9,931 bases of DNA from Acidobacteriota bacterium (lineage in GTDB: Bacteria; Acidobacteriota; Terriglobia; Terriglobales; Acidobacteriaceae): contig JAJYBW010000105.1 in NCBI GenBank assembly GCA_021778815.1, positions 1 to 9,931 on the forward strand, in the 5' to 3' direction. Numbering within the stretch: position 1 is the first letter of the stretch; each line of letters begins with the position of its first letter. A model generated the notes under the pieces. The model had not been told where the DNA came from, did no database searches, and saw only the letters and a program-made list of their open reading frames with translations. Made by a program: the position numbers and the translations under genes. Positions 1 through 6,170 of the stretch are shown here, piece by piece.

Positions 1-180
1 GGCGGCGGATTCCACGGTGGCGGAGGCGGGTTCCATGGCGGTGGCGGAGGATTTCACGGCGGTGGAGGCGGATTCCATGGTGGCGGAGGCGGGTTCCATG
101 GCGGTGGAGGCGGATTCCACGGTGGTGGAGGCGGATTCCACGGTGGTGGAGGCGGATTCCACGGCGGTGGTGGTGGGCAT
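1..180 (+). repeat. 21-bp tandem repeat encoding Gly-Gly-Phe-His-Gly-Gly-Gly
   Basis: About eight copies of a 21-bp unit (core GGCGGATTCCACGGTGG) run in tandem without spacers. The unit is a multiple of three, so copy-number change keeps the frame. Copies differ mostly at third positions, which shows selection on the protein. The array enters from outside the window. Confidence 0.9.
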
Positions 181-201
181 GGTGGCGGCGGACATCGCTA
201 G
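1..201 (+). CDS. C-terminal tail of an FH-Gly5 repeat protein (5' end outside window)
   Basis: Reading frame 1 is open from the first base to a TAG at 199-201 and gives 66 residues made almost entirely of the heptad Phe-His-Gly5. There are eight FH pairs at exact 7-residue spacing, then a variant ending in Gly-His-Arg. The start and any folded domain lie upstream of the window. Low-complexity Gly/His/Phe tails of this kind occur on exported or envelope proteins, and evenly spaced histidines could bind metal, but neither role can be shown from this fragment. Frame 1 is preferred over the Val/Ala/Glu-rich +2 reading of the same DNA because its regular FHGGGGG pattern is kept through synonymous changes (GGC/GGT/GGA/GGG, TTC/TTT, CAC/CAT). 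A terminator begins 41 bases after the stop. Confidence is good that this is coding and low for function. Confidence 0.75.
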   Translation, partial: GGGFHGGGGGFHGGGGGFHGGGGGFHGGGGGFHGGGGGFHGGGGGFHGGGGGFHGGGGGHGGGGHR

Positions 202-241
202 ACTGCAAGTCTCCTGATCCTTGGTTCGCTCTATACATTGG

Positions 242-277
242 CGGCTGTCAGCTGAGTGCTGGCAGCCGTTTGGTTTT
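242..277 (+). terminator. Intrinsic terminator after the Gly-rich gene
   Basis: CGGCTGTCAGC (242-252) pairs with GCTGGCAGCCG (258-268) over 11 bp with a single G-U wobble. The loop is five bases (TGAGT). The T-rich run TTTGGTTTT follows at 269-277. Orientation and position fit termination of the gene ending at 201, insulating it from purE. Confidence 0.85.
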
Positions 278-352
278 GCGGAAGATTTTGGCGGCAATGA
301 CTGAGTTGCGTGGCCATGGACCAGGGCAGGCTCGGTGGGGTTGGCGCGCGAT

Positions 353-388
353 CTGGCGTCGACGATACAAGATCGTATAATCAGCGGA
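353..388 (+). promoter_or_regulatory. purEK promoter with a consensus -10 box, predicted leaderless start
   Basis: A perfect TATAAT lies at 376-381. The expected transcription start, about 7 nt downstream, falls on the A of the purE ATG (388). No Shine-Dalgarno sequence precedes the ATG; the six bases between box and ATG are CAGCGG. The -35 region at correct spacing (CTGGCG, 353-358) is weak, matching TTGACA at three positions. The transcription start is inferred from spacing only. Confidence 0.6.
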
Positions 389-894
389 TGAAGCGAGCAC
401 CGCTGGTCGGCGTGGTCATGGGTAGCCGAAGCGATTACGAAATCCTTCAGCCTGCCATTGAAATTCTCCAGGAATTTTCCGTACCGCACGAGGCGCGTGT
501 CGTCTCGGCACATCGCACTCCGGATTGGTTATTCGAATACGCGGAGACGGCGGAAAAGCGCGGGCTGCGAGTCTTGATTGCGGGTGCGGGTGGCGCGGCT
601 CACCTGCCGGGAATGCTGGCGGCAAAGACGCATCTTCCTGTGCTGGGAGTGCCGATTCCGGCGACTATGCTGGCGGGTGTGGATTCGCTACTTTCCATCG
701 TACAAATGCCCAAGGGTGTTCCTGTTGGAACGCTCGCCATCGGCAAGCCGGGGGCGGCGAATGCGGCGTTGCTGGCGATTTCCATTCTCGCGTTGGAGGA
801 TCGAGCGCTGCGCGATCGCCTGTGTGCGTGGCGGGAAACGCGCAAGCAGGAAGTGTTGACGCAGAGCTTGCCATCGTCGGAGCCAGGCGCCTGA
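388..894 (+). CDS. purE: N5-carboxyaminoimidazole ribonucleotide mutase PurE
   Basis: 168 residues, the normal length for class I PurE. It converts N5-CAIR to CAIR in de novo purine synthesis, acting on the product of PurK. Visible signatures are the N-terminal phosphate-binding GVVMGSRSDYE (residues 8-18), SAHRTP (40-45) with the catalytic histidine His42, and GGAAHLPGM in the central active-site loop. The ATG at 388 gives the family's usual short N-terminus (MKRAPLVGVVMGS). An in-frame extension upstream to 310 would add 26 unrelated residues and run through the promoter. The stop TGA (892-894) shares its last base with the purK ATG, so the two genes are translationally coupled. Confidence 0.96.
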   Translation: MKRAPLVGVVMGSRSDYEILQPAIEILQEFSVPHEARVVSAHRTPDWLFEYAETAEKRGLRVLIAGAGGAAHLPGMLAAKTHLPVLGVPIPATMLAGVDSLLSIVQMPKGVPVGTLAIGKPGAANAALLAISILALEDRALRDRLCAWRETRKQEVLTQSLPSSEPGA

Positions 895-2057
895 TGCAAA
901 CGCAACAAGTGATTCTTCCGGGATCGACAATTGGCATTCTAGGTGGCGGCCAACTGGGACGCATGATGGCCATGGCGGCACGTTCGCTGGGCTATCGCAT
1001 CCAGGTGCTCGATCCTGATCCCTCCTGTCCGGCTCGTTTTGTGGTGGACGCGTGCTTCGAGGCAGGGTGGAATGATGCGCGCGCTGCCGGCGATCTTGCG
1101 CGGGGTTGCGATGTTGTGACGCTGGAGATTGAGCAGATTTCTGTGGCCGCGCTCGAGGCGGCGGAGCGCCATGCGCCGGTGCGTCCGGCCTCCGCAATGC
1201 TGGCGATTATTCAGGACCGCATTTTGCAGAAAGAGTGGCTGGTGACGCACGGGCTTCCGGTTGGAGAGTATCGTGCTGTTTCTGATGTTGCGGAATTTCA
1301 CGCGGCGGTGAAGGACCTGGGCGGTCGATGCTTTGTGAAGAGCGCGCATGGCGGGTATGACGGCCGTAGCCAGGAGAAATTGGGATTTTCGCAACCGGCA
1401 GATGCTGCAGCGATCGAAGCAGCATGGAAATCTCTGGGGCAGCGGCCCGTGGTGGTGGAGCGGGCCGTCGAGCTTGCCATGGAAATTTCGGTGATGGTGG
1501 CGCGTTCGCCTCGCGGAGAAGTGAAGGCCTATCCTGCGGCGGTCAATCATCACGAGCAGCAGATCCTGGTGTGGAGCGCGATTCCGGCGAACATCTCCGA
1601 GGCGATGTCGGCTCACGCGCAAGAGCTGGCGCTGTCGATTGCGGAGCAGTTCGAGTTGGAAGGACTTTTGGCGGTTGAAATGTTTATCACCAAAGACGGG
1701 AAATTGTTGGTGAATGAGTTGGCTCCGCGACCGCATAACAGTTATCACGCGAGCGAGCGAGCCTGCGTCACCAGCCAGTTTGAGCAGGCCATTCGCGCCG
1801 TGTGCAACTTGCCTCTGGGCGATGTCGAAGTGGTGCAACCCGCTGCCATCGTGAACCTGCTGGGAGATGTGTGGCTGAATGCGAATGCGGAGACTGGCCC
1901 GCGCTTCGATCTGGCGCTGGCGGTTCCTGGGGTTCGACTGCATCTCTACGAAAAACATGTTCCGCGCGCAGGGCGAAAAATGGGTCATTTGTCCGCTGTC
2001 GGAAAAACAGCGGAGGAAGCCGTGCTGCATGTTGTGGATGCGAAAAGCAAATTGTAA
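894..2057 (+). CDS. purK: N5-carboxyaminoimidazole ribonucleotide synthase PurK
   Basis: 387-residue ATP-grasp enzyme that carboxylates aminoimidazole ribonucleotide with bicarbonate and ATP, supplying PurE. The N-terminus carries the nucleotide-fold glycine motif GILGGGQLGRMM. The central ATP-grasp part has FVKSAHGGYDGRSQ and VVVERAVELAMEISVMVAR. The metal/phosphate end shows VNELAPRPHNSYHASE followed by TSQFEQ, all typical of PurK. The start overlaps the purE stop by one base (TGATG), which fixes it; the open frame extending back to 525 is a shadow inside purE. No convincing terminator is seen in the 167 nt that follow. Confidence 0.96.
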   Translation: MQTQQVILPGSTIGILGGGQLGRMMAMAARSLGYRIQVLDPDPSCPARFVVDACFEAGWNDARAAGDLARGCDVVTLEIEQISVAALEAAERHAPVRPASAMLAIIQDRILQKEWLVTHGLPVGEYRAVSDVAEFHAAVKDLGGRCFVKSAHGGYDGRSQEKLGFSQPADAAAIEAAWKSLGQRPVVVERAVELAMEISVMVARSPRGEVKAYPAAVNHHEQQILVWSAIPANISEAMSAHAQELALSIAEQFELEGLLAVEMFITKDGKLLVNELAPRPHNSYHASERACVTSQFEQAIRAVCNLPLGDVEVVQPAAIVNLLGDVWLNANAETGPRFDLALAVPGVRLHLYEKHVPRAGRKMGHLSAVGKTAEEAVLHVVDAKSKL

Positions 2058-2224
2058 CTATCACTGTTTCCTGTTGTGAAGTACGCATTTTAACTTTCCG
2101 CGAAAATGCCAAACTTAGCCTCCCCAACCTGGGGCACCTCTGATTCGTCCGGCCTTCGGGGTCAAAATCGGATACCGGAGTATACTTACTCACGCATTAG
2201 TACAGACATCGGGAGGACTTAAGA

Positions 2225-2488
2225 GTGGCTACACGTGTGAGGTTCGCTATTCCGGAGCGCGAGATCGAAAACACTGGAATCACCTTCAGGCGAAGTGTCG
2301 ACGAAGGGTTATACGGTGATCTGACCATTCGACAAAACTACATCGATTGGAGACCCACCGGAAATGAATTTATTTACCGCGTCTCCTGGGACAAGCTCGC
2401 GGATTTCGCAAGGGAGCGAGGAAGGCGCATGCGCCCAAAAGCAACGGCGGTCAAAGCGAAGAAGAAACTGAAACCCAGCGGCGCATGA
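2225..2488 (+). CDS. Small basic protein of unknown function
   Basis: 87 residues from a GTG start, preceded by a strong ribosome site (GGGAGGA at 2211-2217, about 7 nt spacing). A candidate -10 box TATACT lies at 2181-2186, but no good -35 is visible. I do not recognise the family. The first 60 residues are mixed, with aromatics and a run suggestive of small beta strands (GLYGDLTIRQNYIDWRPTGN). The last 25 are strongly basic (ERGRRMRPK then KAKKKLK), which would suit nucleic-acid binding or a flexible tail. No signal peptide or membrane segment is seen. It converges on the E2 gene, and the end of its frame lies inside the stem of a shared hairpin. That it is a real gene is fairly likely from the ribosome site; the function is open. 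Confidence 0.72.
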   Translation: MATRVRFAIPEREIENTGITFRRSVDEGLYGDLTIRQNYIDWRPTGNEFIYRVSWDKLADFARERGRRMRPKATAVKAKKKLKPSGA

Positions 2489-2514
2489 GCATCTGCGGAT
2501 GTTGCATGCGCCGC
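2478..2514. terminator. Bidirectional hairpin between convergent genes
   Basis: GCGGCGCATG (2478-2487) pairs perfectly with CATGCGCCGC (2505-2514). Above an internal loop, CATC (2490-2493) pairs with GATG (2498-2501), closed by TGCG. The stem includes the last codons and stop of the plus-strand gene and ends 9 nt beyond the stop of the minus-strand E2 gene. There is no clear T run on either side, so termination is inferred from strength and position. Confidence 0.55.
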
Positions 2515-2523
2515 GATACTGGC

Positions 2524-4248
2524 TTAGCCGATATCGCCGTCCCAGTTTTCCAGGGTCTTCTTTAACTCGGCCATAAATTTCCCGGCATCGGCTCCGTCGA
2601 TAATGCGGTGATCGAATCCCAGGGTGAGCCGCATAATGTGGCGAACCGCAATGCTGTCGTTGCCATCGGCATCTGTGACGACTGTTGGTTCCTTGAACAG
2701 ACCGCCGACGCCGAGGATCGCTGTCTCCGGCTGGTTGATTACCGGAGTTCCAAATTGCTCCCCGAAAATGCCGGGATTTGTGATGGTGAAGGTGCCTTCC
2801 GCAACTTCGTCCGGCTTCAGCTTTTTGCCGCGCGCTCGCGCAGCGAGATCGGCGATGGCGCGAGCAATACCAAGGAAGCTGCGCTCCTCGGCATTCTTGA
2901 TGACGGGAACGATCAGGCCCCAGTCAAGCGCGACGGCAACGCCGATGTTGATGTGTTTGTGATAGCGAACTGCGTTGCCTTCCATGGAGGCATTCACGAT
3001 TGGCATTTTGCGCAGGCAACTTACGACGGCGCTGGTGACAAATGGCATGTAGGTCAGCTTGACGCCGTTGCGCTGCTCATACTTCGATTTTTCACGCTCT
3101 CGAATCTTGACGATTCGGGTCATGTCAATCTTGAACACGCTGTGGACATGCGCGCTGGTGTGCTTCGATTCCACCATGCGCTGCGCGATGATGGAGCGCA
3201 TTTTGCTGAGCGGAACCAGGTCGCCCGGAATCGATACCTCCTGCGGAACGGAGGCCGTGATGGAGGACGCCACTGAAGGGGCAGGAGCTGCCTGGGAGGT
3301 TGTCGCTGCGGCAGCCGGAGCATTGCCGCGTTGGCCGACGTAAGCGAGTGCGTCTTCCTTTGTGATGCGCCCGCCAGCGCCGGTACCGGGGATCTGAGAC
3401 AGGTCGAGGTTGTTCTCCTTTGCGATGCGTCGCACCAGTGGCGAGGAACGTTGACGCTCTCCGGTCGAGGCTGCAATGGGTTGGGGCGCTGGAGTCGGTG
3501 CAGTTGCTGCAGGGGCGGCGCTGGGTTGCGGAGTTGGGGCGGCCTTCGTTTCCGCGGGGGCTGCAGCGGCGGAGGCAGAGGTAGCAGCACCGGCGGTGCC
3601 ACCAATGACGGCAACTACGGTATTAATCTGGGCCGTAGTGCCTTCAGGAATCTTAACTTCCGTCAGCACGCCAGCGGCGGGAGACGGAATTTCGGCATCG
3701 ACCTTGTCGGTAGAAATTTCAAATAAGGGTTCGTCGCGCGCGACGGTGTCGCCAACTTTTTTCAGCCACTTGGTGATGGTTCCTTCAAAGATCGATTCGC
3801 CCATCTGCGGCATGACGACTTCAGTGCCGCCAGTGGTCTGGCTGGACGCTGGTGCCGGCGAAGTCGCTGCCGGAGGCGCGGGCTCGGATTTGGCCGGAGG
3901 GGGAGCAGGGACCGGCTCTTTTGCTTTTTCAGGCGCTGTGGCAACCGCTTCCTGCTTGGCTTCTTTCTTCGCGTCCACCGTCGTTGCGGAATTTGATGCC
4001 GCGGCGTTTCCCTCTTCTGCAATCACGGCGACAACGGTGTTGATTTCGACCGTGGCGCCCTCCGCAATCTTGATCTCCGTCAGGACTCCCGCGGCTGGCG
4101 AGGGAATTTCCGCGTCCACCTTATCGGTCGAAATTTCGAACAAGGGCTCATCGCGCTGCACGGTTTCGCCGGCCTTCTTCAGCCACTTCGTAATTGTCCC
4201 CTCGAAGATTGACTCGCCCATCTGCGGCATCACTACGTTGGTTGGCAT
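2524..4248 (-). CDS. sucB: 2-oxoacid dehydrogenase E2, dihydrolipoyl succinyl/acyltransferase with two lipoyl domains
   Basis: 574 residues. Two nearly identical lipoyl domains (about residues 2-77 and 142-216) carry the lipoylation lysine in the context STDKVDAE (Lys43 and Lys182). They are joined by Ala/Pro-rich linkers. A peripheral-subunit-binding domain (about 268-308, SPLVRRIAKENNLDL) and the catalytic acyltransferase domain (about 340-574) follow. The catalytic motif is DHRIIDG near His547. The protein is the core that passes acyl groups from E1 to CoA and docks E3. MPQMGES and the layout suggest the 2-oxoglutarate (SucB) type, but a branched-chain or pyruvate E2 cannot be excluded. 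Ribosome site AGGAAGGAA precedes the ATG. lipB, just upstream, and lpdA supply its lipoyl group and E3 partner. Confidence 0.93.
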   Translation of the reverse strand: MPTNVVMPQMGESIFEGTITKWLKKAGETVQRDEPLFEISTDKVDAEIPSPAAGVLTEIKIAEGATVEINTVVAVIAEEGNAAASNSATTVDAKKEAKQEAVATAPEKAKEPVPAPPPAKSEPAPPAATSPAPASSQTTGGTEVVMPQMGESIFEGTITKWLKKVGDTVARDEPLFEISTDKVDAEIPSPAAGVLTEVKIPEGTTAQINTVVAVIGGTAGAATSASAAAAPAETKAAPTPQPSAAPAATAPTPAPQPIAASTGERQRSSPLVRRIAKENNLDLSQIPGTGAGGRITKEDALAYVGQRGNAPAAAATTSQAAPAPSVASSITASVPQEVSIPGDLVPLSKMRSIIAQRMVESKHTSAHVHSVFKIDMTRIVKIREREKSKYEQRNGVKLTYMPFVTSAVVSCLRKMPIVNASMEGNAVRYHKHINIGVAVALDWGLIVPVIKNAEERSFLGIARAIADLAARARGKKLKPDEVAEGTFTITNPGIFGEQFGTPVINQPETAILGVGGLFKEPTVVTDADGNDSIAVRHIMRLTLGFDHRIIDGADAGKFMAELKKTLENWDGDIG

Positions 4249-4540
4249 GGATTCCTTCCTGCTTTCAATTCGCTTTCAGATTTCGCTGGCTGCAAAACAT
4301 TCGTACGGCGTATGGCTCCGGTGTTGCGCGAGCGTGACGTGGTGTCGGTCGTCGGCCCGTGATTCTAGGGATGATCTGGGATGGAATGCCTGCTTTCCTT
4401 GTCGCCAGAGGACGATTGTGCTGCAGAACTGCCCCAAACTCACCATTCTATATGACAAGATGCCGAACAGCGATGCCGCGGCTACTGGGGCTGGCGGCTA
4501 TTTTGCGAGCCGACGCAAACCATTTTGTGAATGCTTGGAG
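4249..4540. other. 292-nt gap between lipB and sucB
   Basis: I see no supported gene, RNA or repeat here. The E2 ribosome site sits at its left edge. No consensus promoter on the minus strand stands out, although a gap this long suggests that sucB has its own promoter and is not strictly co-transcribed with lipB. Confidence 0.5.
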
Positions 4541-5287
4541 TCATCCATCCTTATGTTGCACGCAGGCTTCCGTCAGTGCGGCCACCGACTCGGTCCAAAG
4601 GATCTGCCTGCCGAAAATGCGGCCGAAATTTCGGGCGACGGAATGCACCGCCTGCTCCATTGTCGGCATCGTGCCGGAGTGTGGGTCGATCTCCTCTTCG
4701 AGGCTAGTGACAGCACAGTCGGTGATTCCGCAGGGAACGATCAGACGAAAGTCGCGCAGATCGGTGGTGACGTTCCAGGCAAAACCGTGGGATGTGATGG
4801 CTTGCGAGATGTGGACGCCAATGGCCGCGATTTTTTTCTCAGGAATGCTGCCGCCGGGGAGTGTCCATACTCCGGTCTTTCCGGCAATGCGCTGGGTCAG
4901 CACGCCATACTCGGCGCAGGTGCGAATCAGGGCCTCTTCCAGCCGACGGACGTACTCGACTGCGCCGAGGTGGGGACCCTTCTTGCCTGGAAATTCTCCA
5001 CGCAGGTCGAGAATTGGATAGCCGACGATCTGTCCCGGGCCGTGATAGGTGACGTCGCCACCGCGATTGATCTCGTGAACGGTGATGCCTCGACGGGCGA
5101 GATCTTCATCGCTGGACAGGATGTTAGAGCGATGGGCATTTCGTCCCAGCGTCAGGACCGGCGGATGCTCCAGCAGCAGGAGGACGTCGCCGATTAGTTG
5201 CTGCTTGCGCAACGCGACAAGCTGGCGCTGCAAGTCCAGCGCTTGCGCGTATTCGACGCGTCCGAGATGAAGCAAGTGCAGCAGCAT
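4541..5287 (-). CDS. lipB: Lipoyl(octanoyl) transferase LipB
   Basis: 248 residues. LipB moves the octanoyl group from acyl carrier protein to the lipoyl domains of E2 and GcvH, the first step of endogenous lipoate attachment, in the cytoplasm. Visible motifs are LLEHPPVLTLGRN (38-50), RGGDVTYHGPGQIVGYP (75-91), the active-site lysine in EKKIAAIGVH (Lys152) and the catalytic cysteine in IVPCGI (Cys186). The Lys-Cys spacing of 34 equals that of characterised LipB enzymes. The ATG at 5287 lies only 2 nt after the sigma-factor stop and has no strong ribosome site of its own, so translation is probably coupled to the sigma gene. The longer open frame up to 5611 lies within the sigma gene and is a shadow. 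It serves the E2 encoded next to it. Confidence 0.95.
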   Translation of the reverse strand: MLLHLLHLGRVEYAQALDLQRQLVALRKQQLIGDVLLLLEHPPVLTLGRNAHRSNILSSDEDLARRGITVHEINRGGDVTYHGPGQIVGYPILDLRGEFPGKKGPHLGAVEYVRRLEEALIRTCAEYGVLTQRIAGKTGVWTLPGGSIPEKKIAAIGVHISQAITSHGFAWNVTTDLRDFRLIVPCGITDCAVTSLEEEIDPHSGTMPTMEQAVHSVARNFGRIFGRQILWTESVAALTEACVQHKDG

Positions 5288-5289
5288 AG

Positions 5290-5868
5290 CTAGGCGGAAT
5301 GCCCCCGTTTTTTCCTGGATACCTGTGCACAATCGCAATCGACGCATCCATGCCTGGCACACGCGCCGCAGGCTTTCACCACTTGCTTCTTCAGAGCCTG
5401 GCGCGCCCGGTGCACGCGGACTCCGGCATTCGTCGGCGAAATGACAGCCTGCTCTGCAAATTCCTTCAGACTTTTTTCTTCCAGATCGACCGTGCGCAAC
5501 GCCTGCTGGTACTCCGGCTTCAATTCCGGCAGGACTTCCAGAATGCACTCGCAGACCGAGGCGCGGGTTGCAGAATCGGGCTCGACACTTATTTCCATTT
5601 CGCGGGCCCAATGTTCCAGCATGCGTCCCGACGCTGCCTGATGGCGATAGTGGTCAATGACAGCGTTCCGGAGAATGCGATAGAACCAGGCCACGACCGA
5701 TTCGTCCTGGCGCAGCTTATCGTGTTGCTGCACAGCGCGCAAAAAAGCGATCTGCAGAATATCCTCGGCCACGGCGGGCGAATCCACGCGACGCTCTACA
5801 AAGTTTAAAAAGCGCGCCCGCTGCTCCAGCAGAGTGCTTAAAACGCCGGAAGAAGCAGCCTGTGGCAT
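5290..5868 (-). CDS. ECF sigma factor with metal-binding cysteine motifs (CorE-like, ECF44)
   Basis: 192 residues. Sigma region 2 spans about 18-78 (DILQIAFLRAV, WFYRILRNAVIDHYRH) and region 4 about 108-162 (LPELKPEYQQAL, then SLKEFAEQAVISPTNAGVRVHRAR as the helix-turn-helix). Two features stand out: a CxC in the linker (Cys106, Cys108), and a C-terminal tail with Cys167, Cys170, Cys175, Cys178 and Cys180 plus His173. This pairing is known for CorE-like ECF44 sigma factors, which sense copper, cadmium or zinc directly without an anti-sigma factor. None is encoded here, which agrees. The ATG at 5868 has a purine-rich ribosome site (GGAGGGGGG). The long open frame to 6681 runs through lpdA and is spurious. 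It is divergent from a metallothionein-like gene and 2 nt from lipB. The metal specificity cannot be read from sequence. Confidence 0.88.
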   Translation of the reverse strand: MPQAASSGVLSTLLEQRARFLNFVERRVDSPAVAEDILQIAFLRAVQQHDKLRQDESVVAWFYRILRNAVIDHYRHQAASGRMLEHWAREMEISVEPDSATRASVCECILEVLPELKPEYQQALRTVDLEEKSLKEFAEQAVISPTNAGVRVHRARQALKKQVVKACGACARHGCVDCDCAQVSRKKRGHSA

Positions 5869-5892
5869 CCCGTCCCCCCTCCATTGTTCCAC

Positions 5893-5919
5893 TGTAATGT
5901 TTTCGGGCGGTCTCCGTCT
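5893..5919 (+). promoter_or_regulatory. ECF-type promoter of the metallothionein-like gene
   Basis: TGTAAT (5893-5898), a 16-nt spacer and CGTCT (5915-5919) resemble the TGTAAC/CGTC layout used by many ECF sigma factors. The predicted start of transcription is near 5926, leaving about 36 nt of leader. No matching element is obvious on the other strand for the sigma gene. Recognition by the adjacent sigma factor is inferred. Confidence 0.5.
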
Positions 5920-5931
5920 GCACACATAACC

Positions 5932-5946
5932 GAGGCAACATGCCTC
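5932..5946 (+). repeat. Inverted repeat in the metallothionein leader
   Basis: GAGGCA (5932-5937) and TGCCTC (5941-5946) form a perfect 6-bp inverted repeat with a 3-nt centre. It lies just before the ribosome site (AGGAG, 5951-5955). It could be an mRNA hairpin or a protein-binding site. Confidence 0.45.
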
Positions 5947-5961
5947 ACCAAGGAGAACACG

Positions 5962-6102
5962 ATGACCAAAACGACCGAATCGACGAACTGTTGCAGTGGG
6001 TGCCAATGCAGCGCCACCGAGTGCAAATGCGGACCCAGGTGCGACTGCGCTCCATCCTGTCATTGCAAAGAAGGTTGCTGCGGCACGAAAAAGAGCAGCT
6101 AG
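5962..6102 (+). CDS. Metallothionein-like cysteine-rich small protein
   Basis: 46 residues with 12 cysteines (26%) and one histidine. The pattern is CC-x2-CxC-x4-CxC-x3-CxC-x3-CxC-x3-CC, with four CxC motifs. Aromatic residues are absent and the ends are Thr/Ser/Lys-rich, the hallmarks of a metallothionein that chelates Zn, Cd or Cu(I) in clusters through thiolates. The regular CxC-x3 spacing differs from the SmtA/BmtA pattern as I know it, so it may be a distinct family. The ATG at 5962 has a strong site (AGGAG, 7 nt away); the in-frame extension to 5884 would cover the promoter and is rejected. It faces away from a metal-sensing sigma gene, its probable regulator, and ends in a strong terminator. 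No signal peptide, so cytoplasmic. Confidence 0.85.
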   Translation: MTKTTESTNCCSGCQCSATECKCGPRCDCAPSCHCKEGCCGTKKSS

Positions 6103-6113
6103 GCGATTCCCAA

Positions 6114-6147
6114 GTGAAAGGCCCGGCATCCACGCCGGGCCTTTCAC
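6114..6147. terminator. Strong bidirectional terminator hairpin
   Basis: GTGAAAGGCCCGGC (6114-6127) pairs perfectly with GCCGGGCCTTTCAC (6134-6147): a 14-bp stem with a 6-nt loop (ATCCAC). It sits 12 nt after the metallothionein stop and 24 nt beyond the lpdA stop on the other strand, so it probably serves both convergent genes. The U tract is only the CTTT within the arm. Confidence 0.85.
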
Positions 6148-6170
6148 TGATTCCATTTCACGGCATTCGG

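Noticed and set aside
1..180. CRISPR-like array
   Set aside because: 21-bp units are directly adjacent with no spacers and encode a regular peptide repeat.
310..387. Upstream start for purE
   Set aside because: It adds residues absent from PurE proteins and covers the TATAAT box.
2122..2134. Hairpin CCCCA-ACC-TGGGG as a purK terminator
   Set aside because: Only 5 bp with a 3-nt loop and no T run. Too weak to support.
3476..5197. 573-codon plus-strand open frame
   Set aside because: It is antisense to the E2 and lipB genes, which have full motifs. The Ala/Ser/Gly-rich translation reflects the GC-rich complementary strand.
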